Positions 9,355 to 15,837 of a DNA stretch of 64,000 nucleotides are shown in pieces. This DNA comes from Verrucomicrobiales bacterium. Lineage in GTDB: Bacteria; Verrucomicrobiota; Verrucomicrobiia; Verrucomicrobiales; SLCJ01. A program made the position numbers and the translations under genes. Below the pieces are notes generated by a model that made no database searches, had not been told where the DNA came from, and was given only the letters and a program-made list of their open reading frames with translations. How positions within the stretch are numbered: position 1 is the first letter of the stretch; each line of letters starts with the position of its first letter. The stretch covers positions 24,671 through 88,670 of the forward strand of contig JAGXGH010000075.1 in the NCBI GenBank assembly GCA_024636835.1, given 5' to 3'.

Positions 9355-11211
9355 TTACGAACGCAGCGCGGCCTCCATAATTTTCAGTCCACGCTCAACC
9401 AATCCTCGTTGATCTTCGAGCAAACCTGCAGAGAGCAGCGACTGATCGAACAATTGCTCGCCGAGAAGCTTCGCCAGCTCAGGTTTCGTTTCACGAGCTT
9501 TTGCGAGTTCCTTGATCAGCTCGTGACGTGGATTGAGCTCGAGCTCCACCTTTCCGCCGTCGGGAGCATCCTGCCCCATTGTCTTGAACATCTGGCGCAT
9601 CTGTGGGCTGATCTGATCCGCTGACGTCATTGCTGCCGCAGGGCTGCTGACTAAACGCTTACCAGAACGCACCTCGCCGACCTTGTCACCGAGTGTCTCC
9701 TTGAGCCAATCCGTCACTGCCTTCATGTCGTCATCGCTCAGAGCTTGGCGCTCGTCTTCGCTGGTGGTGTCCATTTCATCCACCTTGGCGCTCGCGCTGT
9801 TGACAGCGACGAACTTTTTGCCGTCGAACTCGCTGAGTTGGTTGAAGACATACTCATCGATAGGCTCGAAGAAATAGAGAACTTCAACACCGCGTGCTTT
9901 AAACCCTTCGACGTAAGGACCGGATTCGATCACATCACGCGAACTACCAAGCTGATAGTAGATCTCTTCCTGACCGTCCTTCATGCGTGTCACGTAGTCA
10001 GCGAGCGACGTCAATTCACCGGCATCGTTCATCGACGACTCGGCACGAAGCAATTTCATCAAGGCCTCGCGGTGAGTGTAATCAGTGATCAGACCTTCTT
10101 TGATGAAGCGGTTGAAACGCTCGTAGAACTCCTTGTATTTGGCGGAATCCTTCTCGGCTTCTTTGTTGAGGAACTTGAGGAAACGCTTGGTCACGACATC
10201 GCCGATCTTCTTCACCAACGCGCTATCCTGCATCGATTCGCGCGAGATATTCAGCGGTAGATCAGCAGAGTCGATCACCCCTTTCAGGAAGCGCAACCAC
10301 TCGGGAAGAATCCCCTCAGGCTTTTCATCGATCAGCACACGTCGGCAGTAAAGCGACACCGCAGGCTCGGTCTGGCCGAAGCCCATTCGCTCCATATTGT
10401 CGTCGGGAACGAACAGTAAGGCATTCATCGCCAATGGCGCGTCGGCAGAGAAGTGCATGCGATAACGAGGTTCATCAAAGGCATGACCGGCGAACTTATA
10501 GAACTCGGTGTATTGCTCGTCGGTGATGTCCGATTTATTCTTCAGCCACAGTGCCTCAACCTCATTGACGCGGGTTCCGTTCACGAAGATCGGGAACTGC
10601 ACGAAGTTCGAGTAACGCTTGAGCACATCCTTCACCCTATCTTCGGTAGCGAACTCTTTGTGCTCATCCTTCAACTGAATCACCAACTTGCACCCACGCT
10701 CGGCATCGGTCGCTTCCTCAATGGTGTAACCGCTCACACCATCACTCTCCCAAACGAGTGACTCCGCGTCTTCGCGCCACGAGTGAGTGAACACTTTGAC
10801 GGATTCCGCCGCCATGAAGACCGAGTAAAATCCCACACCAAATCGACCGATCAATGCACTAGGGTCGTTGCCCTGCTCTTTCGCAGCCTCAAGAAACGCT
10901 TTGGTTCCGGAATGCGCGATGGTGCCTAAATTCTCGACCAACTCATCGCGGGTCATTCCGATCCCGAAGTCCTGAATAGTCAGCGTTTTCGCCTCTTCGT
11001 CGGTGGTGATCTCGACCTTGAATTCTTTATCCGCCTGATACACCGACTTTTCGGTCGCTTGCAAGTGCTGGAGCTTCTCCATCGCATCGGAGGCATTGCT
11101 CACCAGCTCACGAATGAAAATCTCGCGATCGGTATACAAAGAGTGGACGACGATATCGAGAAGTTGGCGGACTTCCGCCTGGAATGCTTGTGGTTGTTGA
11201 ACTTCGCTCAT
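9355..11211 (-). CDS. htpG: Molecular chaperone HtpG (Hsp90)
   Basis: A 618-residue cytosolic Hsp90. The GHKL ATP-binding motifs are all present: ELVSNASDAMEKL, DFGIGMTRDEL and GRFGVGFYSVFM. The middle domain has the LPLNISRESMQ motif that contributes the catalytic Arg, and the C-terminal dimerisation domain is complete. Start: ATG 11211 (MSEVQQPQAFQAE) has GAG about 9 nt upstream; ATG 11217 and TTG 11220 are in frame just before. It ends 116 bp before the lipoprotein start. A small GCCCAC/GTGGGC hairpin lies at 9328-9344 but lacks a T run. Confidence 0.97.
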   Translation of the reverse strand: MSEVQQPQAFQAEVRQLLDIVVHSLYTDREIFIRELVSNASDAMEKLQHLQATEKSVYQADKEFKVEITTDEEAKTLTIQDFGIGMTRDELVENLGTIAHSGTKAFLEAAKEQGNDPSALIGRFGVGFYSVFMAAESVKVFTHSWREDAESLVWESDGVSGYTIEEATDAERGCKLVIQLKDEHKEFATEDRVKDVLKRYSNFVQFPIFVNGTRVNEVEALWLKNKSDITDEQYTEFYKFAGHAFDEPRYRMHFSADAPLAMNALLFVPDDNMERMGFGQTEPAVSLYCRRVLIDEKPEGILPEWLRFLKGVIDSADLPLNISRESMQDSALVKKIGDVVTKRFLKFLNKEAEKDSAKYKEFYERFNRFIKEGLITDYTHREALMKLLRAESSMNDAGELTSLADYVTRMKDGQEEIYYQLGSSRDVIESGPYVEGFKARGVEVLYFFEPIDEYVFNQLSEFDGKKFVAVNSASAKVDEMDTTSEDERQALSDDDMKAVTDWLKETLGDKVGEVRSGKRLVSSPAAAMTSADQISPQMRQMFKTMGQDAPDGGKVELELNPRHELIKELAKARETKPELAKLLGEQLFDQSLLSAGLLEDQRGLVERGLKIMEAALRS

Positions 11212-11244
11212 AGGCATCAACTCGTAGCGAATACAAGCCCCCCG

Positions 11245-11988
11245 TCAAGCGACGTCCGCACCAAGCTCTTCGATATCACCGCTCCAAAGCGGCATCACTG
11301 CGCCATCGAGCACCAGACAGCCCTTCTCAGAATCAATATCAACCGTAAACTGAGCAAGCTTTCTCCGTTGCCAGGGCGGGACAATAAGATCCCTTCCAAA
11401 ATCATTGACGGTCCACTTTTCCTTGCCAGCCTCAAAATCACGGTGGCTCAAGCAAGACACCTCAAGTCGATTCCAAATCTCGCCCCCACGAATGAAGGGC
11501 CTGAAATACAGCCCGAGACCATAATCATAGCCAATGTGTGTCTCAATATCCGCTTTGAGCCGATTTTTTGCCGCCTGCGTGAGTCGTAAGTTTAATTCCG
11601 GAAGATCCTCTAAATCATCACCTGCGCCTAACCTGCATCGATAGTAGTCCGCGTAAGTGACTACGATGTCTAGCTCTTCTCGTATCCTGACCGGCAACTC
11701 CTCTCTCTCAACACGCTCATACAAAAAACTATACCCGCGACTATTCAGCCATTGTAGCCAATCACCAAGCTCTCGATAGTATTCAACACCACCTGAAGTC
11801 TCTACCTCGCCATTTTCGTGGTCGACCAGCCGACAGCTATAAATACACGGACTCCCCCCCGCCTCTCGAACACCTGCATTGGTAAGAAATTGGCAGCTAG
11901 GTACCAGAAGGAGAAACTTTTCACTCATCCTATCATGAGGACTGGGATTTGGATAGAGACGACGCCAATAGCTATTTTTCAAAGCCAT
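11245..11988 (-). CDS. Hypothetical protein, 247 residues
   Basis: I do not recognise this family. The protein is soluble, with many Trp, Tyr and Arg residues. It contains the conserved-looking segments SPCIYSCRLVDHENG, GDWLQWLNSRGYSFLYERV and IVTYADYYRCRLG, and no signal peptide or membrane helix. ATG 11988 is used; an internal start at 11928 (MSEKFLLLVPSC) is equally possible and neither has a good ribosome binding site. It sits between htpG (33 bp downstream) and the accessory island, with the decayed dehydrogenase fragment just upstream. Confidence 0.6.
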   Translation of the reverse strand: MALKNSYWRRLYPNPSPHDRMSEKFLLLVPSCQFLTNAGVREAGGSPCIYSCRLVDHENGEVETSGGVEYYRELGDWLQWLNSRGYSFLYERVEREELPVRIREELDIVVTYADYYRCRLGAGDDLEDLPELNLRLTQAAKNRLKADIETHIGYDYGLGLYFRPFIRGGEIWNRLEVSCLSHRDFEAGKEKWTVNDFGRDLIVPPWQRRKLAQFTVDIDSEKGCLVLDGAVMPLWSGDIEELGADVA

Positions 11989-12010
11989 AGTGAACTATAG
12001 TCATTAACTA

Positions 12011-12094
12011 CCCGACTGTCACCGTTTTCGCCTTAACTTAGTCCTTAATCCCCAGCGGTCCTAATTCTCAACCGTAGCCGCTCTGTTTAATGCC
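12011..12094 (-). pseudogene. Decayed copy of an aldehyde dehydrogenase 3' end
   Basis: These 84 bp align without gaps to 14311-14394, the 3' end of the intact aldehyde dehydrogenase. I count 69 of 84 identical positions. On the minus strand it reads GIKQSGYG-stop-ELGPLGIKD-stop-VKAKTVTVG, against GIKQSGYGRELGPLGIKEFVNAKTVTVG in the intact gene. Most differences fall at third codon positions, so the copies diverged while both were under protein-level selection and the stops came later. Similarity ends at about 12094. No more of the gene is visible on either side. Confidence 0.88.
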
Positions 12095-12129
12095 ACGCAT
12101 CAAGATTTGTGATTCGGCTCTCCTTTCTT

Positions 12130-12365
12130 TACCCCAACGGGGTAACGGATTTTAGCCCAGGGTTGCCGCAATGAAATGGAGGCTACCCTGGGTAATCAGC
12201 GAATTCATTTTCCAACCCCAATCGGGGTTGCGTCGATGCCATAATCTCCCTCGCGCTTGGACACAAGCCCGACTTGGGGTTGAATGATCATGGCGGACAT
12301 GACCTAGGGTAGCCTCCGTTTTACTCTGGCAACCCTAGGCTAAAATACCCAACCCCGTTGGGGTA
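12130..12365. repeat. Long imperfect inverted-repeat element
   Basis: The left arm (12130-12195, starting TACCCCAACGGGGTA) and the right arm (12301-12365, ending ACCCCGTTGGGGTA) are reverse complements over about 65 bp with few mismatches. Both contain CCC/TAGGGTTGCC and GGAGGCTACCC. Inside, a second pair nests: CAACCCCAATCGGG (12213) with CCCGACTTGGGGTTG (12268). The arms also contain their own short palindromes. No open reading frame or transposase is present. It resembles REP/MITE-like non-autonomous elements of planctomycete and verrucomicrobial genomes; that assignment is from memory and needs a search. Confidence 0.8.
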
Positions 12366-12652
12366 GATCGTTGAATGCGCCTTCTGCAAAGATGTATTTG
12401 GCAGCTCTAAACATCACAGTGAAATTTCACAAAACGTAATGCGCGCCAGTATAATGCCACCAGCGCGTTTCCTTCAAGCACTACACGCGCCCTTGTAATT
12501 TTGAGTAATTTTCGTGGTTCTCGAATGAGACCTAATAATCGCTTAAATTTGTGCCATTGCCCTTGGATAGTTTACATTTCCTGAAAAATTCAATTGACTG
12601 AATCGCGATAACGCGATAAAGCGTTAATTGGTCGCACAACTAAGAAATAACC
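12366..12652. other. Leader region before the sulfur-transport genes
   Basis: This stretch of 287 bp has no gene I can support. It holds a perfect 12-bp palindrome GTGAAATTTCAC at 12419-12430, an AT-rich tract from 12530, and the candidate promoter/operator listed separately. Confidence 0.6.
12594..12622 (+). promoter_or_regulatory. Candidate promoter overlapped by ArsR operator
   Basis: TTGACT (12594-12599) could be a -35 box, with a loose -10 (GATAAA/TAAAGC) at 12615-12622. Between them is ATCGCGATAACGCGAT (12602-12617), both an inverted repeat (ATCGCG/CGCGAT) and a tandem CGCGATAA. The core TCGCGATA recurs in front of the nearby arsR gene at 14258-14267. A repressor bound here would block transcription of the YeeE/YedE pair. 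Confidence 0.6.
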
Positions 12653-13186
12653 ATGTCAGAAAAAACATCATTCCTCAGTTCACCTCGTTGGAACCCCTAC
12701 ATGGTTGGAGCCGCGATCGGCATCCTCAGTTGGCTTGTCTTTTTCGTCGTCGACAAGCCGCTTGGTATGTCGACGGAGATTTCCAAATGGAGCGGAGCCA
12801 CCACATCAATCGTGGCGGGCAGCGAAACTGTCAGCGACAACGCCTACTGGGCAGAGACAACGCCGAAGTTCGGATACAGCACCATCTTCCTCGTTACGAC
12901 CGCTGTTGGGGCATTTATCTCGGCCGTCTTGAGCAAGGATTTCAAAGTCGAACTGGTCCCTCAAGTGTGGGCGGACCGCTTCGGACCGAGCGCGACGAAG
13001 AGATATATCGGCGCATTTATTGGCGGTATTTTACTGATGTTCGGTGCTCGCATGGCGGGAGGCTGCACCAGTGGTCACGGAATCAGCGGCAGCCTTCAGC
13101 TGGCAGTTTCAAGTTGGATTTTCTTTATCACCATGTTCATCGGCGGAGTCATTGCCGCCCGAGTCCTCTTTCCTACAACTAAGTAA
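12653..13186 (+). CDS. YeeE/YedE-family half-transporter (first subunit)
   Basis: A 177-residue membrane protein of the sulf_transp (YeeE/YedE, DUF395) family, about half the size of the full-length YeeE/TsuA thiosulfate transporters. Four or five hydrophobic helices are visible. The signature loop GARMAGGCTSGHGISG carries the conserved Cys in a GGCxSGHG motif that in the family handles a sulfur substrate. It is followed after 36 bp by a second half-size paralogue, matching the PmpA/PmpB two-gene arrangement, which is often next to an ArsR/BigR-type regulator as here. Likely role: import or movement of thiosulfate or reduced sulfur; the substrate is not proven. Confidence 0.9.
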   Translation: MSEKTSFLSSPRWNPYMVGAAIGILSWLVFFVVDKPLGMSTEISKWSGATTSIVAGSETVSDNAYWAETTPKFGYSTIFLVTTAVGAFISAVLSKDFKVELVPQVWADRFGPSATKRYIGAFIGGILLMFGARMAGGCTSGHGISGSLQLAVSSWIFFITMFIGGVIAARVLFPTTK

Positions 13187-13222
13187 ACACCACCAAATTT
13201 CCCCTTCTACCCAAATCGAATC

Positions 13223-13792
13223 ATGAGTTTACCAATCAGCACTTCATCCACCGGCGGGCTTATTGTTGCCGCCATCGCAGGCCTGATTTTCGGAGTCCTG
13301 CTGCATCGCGGCCGGGTCACCGACTACAATGTCATCGTCAATCAATTCCGCCTCAAGGATTTCACCGTTTTGCGGATCATGTTCACCGCAATCGTTGTCG
13401 GCGGCATCGGAGTTGCACTCCTTCACGCCAACGATCTCGCCTCGTTTCATATCAAACCCACATATCTCGCCGCCGTCATCGTTGGCGCTCTGATCTTTGG
13501 AGTTGGCATGGTGCTCTTGGGTTACTGCCCGGGAACGGGGGTAGCCGCTGCGGCGACCGGCCGTCTTCATGCCATCGTCGGCTTCGTCGGAATGATCGCT
13601 GGAGGAATCGTTTACGCATTCACCTATCCCGCCATGAAAGATGGATTTCTGGCCATCGGTGATCAAGGCAAGATCCGAATGACGGACATCACTCCGGTGC
13701 CTGAGGTCGTGTGGTGGATCCTTCTCACCGTTGTTGCACTTACTCTCTTCAAGCTTCTGCCAAAGGCGCAGAAAGATTCCCCTGGTGCCTAA
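13223..13792 (+). CDS. YeeE/YedE-family half-transporter (second subunit)
   Basis: A 189-residue membrane protein, the partner of the preceding gene. The conserved Cys is in GYCPGTGVAAAATGRLHAIVG, the second-half signature of YeeE/YedE proteins. Together with the upstream protein's GGCTSGHG, the two signatures of a full-length transporter are split over two genes. Helices are clear at the N-terminus (GLIVAAIAGLIFGVLLHRG) and the C-terminus (VVWWILLTVVALTLFKLL). It has no separate promoter that I can see and is followed directly by a strong terminator. A long opposite-strand frame across this gene is a shadow. Confidence 0.9.
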   Translation: MSLPISTSSTGGLIVAAIAGLIFGVLLHRGRVTDYNVIVNQFRLKDFTVLRIMFTAIVVGGIGVALLHANDLASFHIKPTYLAAVIVGALIFGVGMVLLGYCPGTGVAAAATGRLHAIVGFVGMIAGGIVYAFTYPAMKDGFLAIGDQGKIRMTDITPVPEVVWWILLTVVALTLFKLLPKAQKDSPGA

Positions 13793-13823
13793 ACGAGATT
13801 GTAAAAAAATCCCACCAGACCCG

Positions 13824-13865
13824 AGCCGTTCTTCACTCTCCCCAAGTGGAGGACGGCTTTTTTTA
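13824..13865 (+). terminator. Intrinsic terminator after the YeeE/YedE pair
   Basis: AGCCGTTCTTCACT (13824-13837) pairs with AGTGGAGGACGGCT (13845-13858) over 14 positions with G-U pairs, followed by seven T. It lies between the convergent transporter pair and arsR. Confidence 0.9.
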
Positions 13866-13895
13866 GCGATCGGGTTCGGTCGCAAGATTTCATCC

Positions 13896-14240
13896 CTAAT
13901 CGGCTAGAGATTGGGCGCGTCGCTTCGCCTCATCGCTAAGGCGGCAGCACATCAAGCTACACAGATCGTAAACCACGGGATCACAGATTCGATAAATCAC
14001 TTTATTACCCCTTCGCTCTCTCTCCAGAAAACCCGCCGCTGCTAGAATACCCAAATGTTTGGAGACTGTTCCCTGCTTAATTCCAGTCCTTTCAACAAGC
14101 TCTCCAACACTCGCTTCACCAGCCATCAGTTCACGCAAAAGAATGAGACGCGCGGACTCAGCGAGCACTGAGAACTGCCGAGCAGCCTCATCAACTTGCG
14201 CATCACTCATTGACAGCTTGGTTACCTCATTTTTCTTCAT
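13896..14240 (-). CDS. ArsR-family transcriptional repressor
   Basis: A 114-residue winged-helix regulator. The recognition region spans about residues 45-85: SVGELVERTGIKQGTVSKHLGILAAAGFLERERRGNKVIYRI. Four cysteines cluster at the C-terminus (ICDP...YDLCSLMCCRL), so sensing is probably by thiol or metal chemistry. The Cys pair spacing differs from the classical BigR/SqrR pair because no N-terminal Cys is seen. It is convergent with the transporter pair and divergent from nothing. Matching palindromes lie before this gene and before the transporters, which suggests it represses both itself and them in response to reactive sulfur or a related signal. Confidence 0.9.
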   Translation of the reverse strand: MKKNEVTKLSMSDAQVDEAARQFSVLAESARLILLRELMAGEASVGELVERTGIKQGTVSKHLGILAAAGFLERERRGNKVIYRICDPVVYDLCSLMCCRLSDEAKRRAQSLAD

Positions 14241-14257
14241 TGAGCACTATACTACCT

Positions 14258-14267
14258 TATCGCGATA
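14258..14267. promoter_or_regulatory. Candidate ArsR operator (autoregulation)
   Basis: TATCGCGATA is a perfect 10-bp palindrome 18 bp upstream of the arsR start. Its core is shared with the repeat at 12602-12617 in front of the YeeE/YedE pair. The position fits steric repression of arsR. Confidence 0.6.
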
Positions 14268-14301
14268 CTAAACACAATCAGCTTCGCACATTCTTCACAA
14301 G

Positions 14302-15684
14302 CTATCCTCGTCCGACCGTCACAGTCTTCGCATTAACGAACTCCTTGATCCCCAGCGGTCCCAACTCCCGACCGTAGCCACTCTGTTTGATGCCTCCGAA
14401 AGGGAGTTCCGGGTCGGAGGCTACCATCGTGTTGACCACGCAGGTTCCGGCATTGAGATGGTTACGGGCGATCTCACGCCCCCGTTTTTCGTTGCGAGTG
14501 AAAATTGCGGCTCCCAGACCGAATGGCGTATCGTTCGCAACATGGATCGCGTGTTTTTCATCGGTGACCTCGATGATCGATGCCACGGGGCCAAAAAGCT
14601 CTTCGTCATACGCCGGCATGCCTGAGCTGACATTGGTAAGAACGGTGGGCGGGTAGAAGGCACCTGGCTGGTCGGGAACTTCACCTCCGACGAGCAATTC
14701 GGCACCAGCCTTCACACTACGCATCACCTGGTCGTGCAGTTCATCGCGCAAATCCAACCGCGCCATCGGTCCGACGTCAGTTTTTATATCCAACGGATCG
14801 CCCATCACCTGGCGTGTCATCAGCCCGACGACTAAAGCCGTAAACTCTGCCACCACCGACTCGACGACGATAAACCGCTTCGCTGCGATGCAACTCTGCC
14901 CGGAGTTGACCAGTCGACTCTTCACCGCGGTCTCGGCGGCGAGTTCCACATCGGCATCTTCGAGCACGATGAAGGGATCACTTCCACCGAGTTCTAGCAC
15001 GGTTTTTTTCAAATGCTCGCCAGCAAGCTCCGCAACAGCCTTCCCTGCAGGCGTGCTGCCCGTCAGCGTCACTGCTTTTACTCGCACGTCCGCAATCACA
15101 TCCGCGACCTGATCGCTGGAAATGAACATCGACTGAAACACACCGCGTGGAAAGCGCGCGTCGCAAAAGATGTCATCGATAGCTTGCGCGCAACGCGGCA
15201 CATTAGAAGCGTGCTTCAAGAGCGCAACATTCCCTGCCATCAGTGTCGGGGCGGCAAAACGAAATACCTGCCAGAGCGGAAAGTTCCACGGCATCACCGC
15301 CAGTATTACACCCAAGGGGCGGTAGCATAGCCAAGAGCGCTGGTCGCCATCGACCAATAGTTCGTCAGAGAGCTGTGCTTCAGCCTTCTCCGCATAGTAG
15401 CGGCACACCGAAGCACACTTCTTCACCTCGGCTCGACCTTGAGTCACGGGCTTCCCCATTTCCTCAGCCATCATCACCGCCAGTTCCTCGCTGCGCTCTG
15501 TGAGCAAATCTGCAGCGAGATTCATACGCTCGGCTCTTCTTTCGAATGTCACACTGCGCCATTCGGCGAAGGAAGAGTCGGCGAGACGAACCGTTTGATC
15601 GATTCGCTCGCTTGACCAAAACTCGATTTTCCCCAATCTTTTGCCATTTGAAGGATTTATGCGCGCATTCTTATCGGAAGCCAT
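14302..15684 (-). CDS. NAD(P)-dependent aldehyde dehydrogenase, succinate-semialdehyde type
   Basis: A 460-residue aldehyde dehydrogenase. It contains the cofactor segment PWNFPLWQVFRFAAPTLMAGN, TLTGSTPAGKAV, the general-base Glu in LELGGSDPFIV, the catalytic Cys in NSGQSCIAAKRF and the ending FGGIKQSGYGRELG. The GQSCIAAKRF form and overall shape resemble the Sad/YneI branch of succinate-semialdehyde dehydrogenases, which feed 4-aminobutyrate carbon into the TCA cycle; substrate specificity is inferred. Start ATG 15684 (MASDKNARINPSNG) fits the family; the frame is open upstream to 15765. Its last 84 bp are duplicated in decayed form at 12011-12094. Confidence 0.92.
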   Translation of the reverse strand: MASDKNARINPSNGKRLGKIEFWSSERIDQTVRLADSSFAEWRSVTFERRAERMNLAADLLTERSEELAVMMAEEMGKPVTQGRAEVKKCASVCRYYAEKAEAQLSDELLVDGDQRSWLCYRPLGVILAVMPWNFPLWQVFRFAAPTLMAGNVALLKHASNVPRCAQAIDDIFCDARFPRGVFQSMFISSDQVADVIADVRVKAVTLTGSTPAGKAVAELAGEHLKKTVLELGGSDPFIVLEDADVELAAETAVKSRLVNSGQSCIAAKRFIVVESVVAEFTALVVGLMTRQVMGDPLDIKTDVGPMARLDLRDELHDQVMRSVKAGAELLVGGEVPDQPGAFYPPTVLTNVSSGMPAYDEELFGPVASIIEVTDEKHAIHVANDTPFGLGAAIFTRNEKRGREIARNHLNAGTCVVNTMVASDPELPFGGIKQSGYGRELGPLGIKEFVNAKTVTVGRG

Positions 15685-15837
15685 AACCTTTCTACGCTCC
15701 ACGCAAATATGAGACAAAGAAAATCTATTAAAGAATCGAAGAGAAGTTAAGGGAAAGATCACCAAAACTCCCGTCGTTGAAGCAGTGAAGGGCGTATTAA
15801 CTCAAGTATTCCTCCCTTGCTGAACCCGCACGTAACC

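Noticed and set aside
12011..12094. tRNA-type attachment site for the accessory island
   Set aside because: The repeated sequence is the 3' end of a dehydrogenase gene, not a tRNA, and no integrase is seen; it is kept as a finding under a weaker hypothesis.
13244..13885. 213-codon minus-strand frame over the second YeeE/YedE gene
   Set aside because: Low-complexity, antisense to a conserved membrane protein, and it crosses the terminator.
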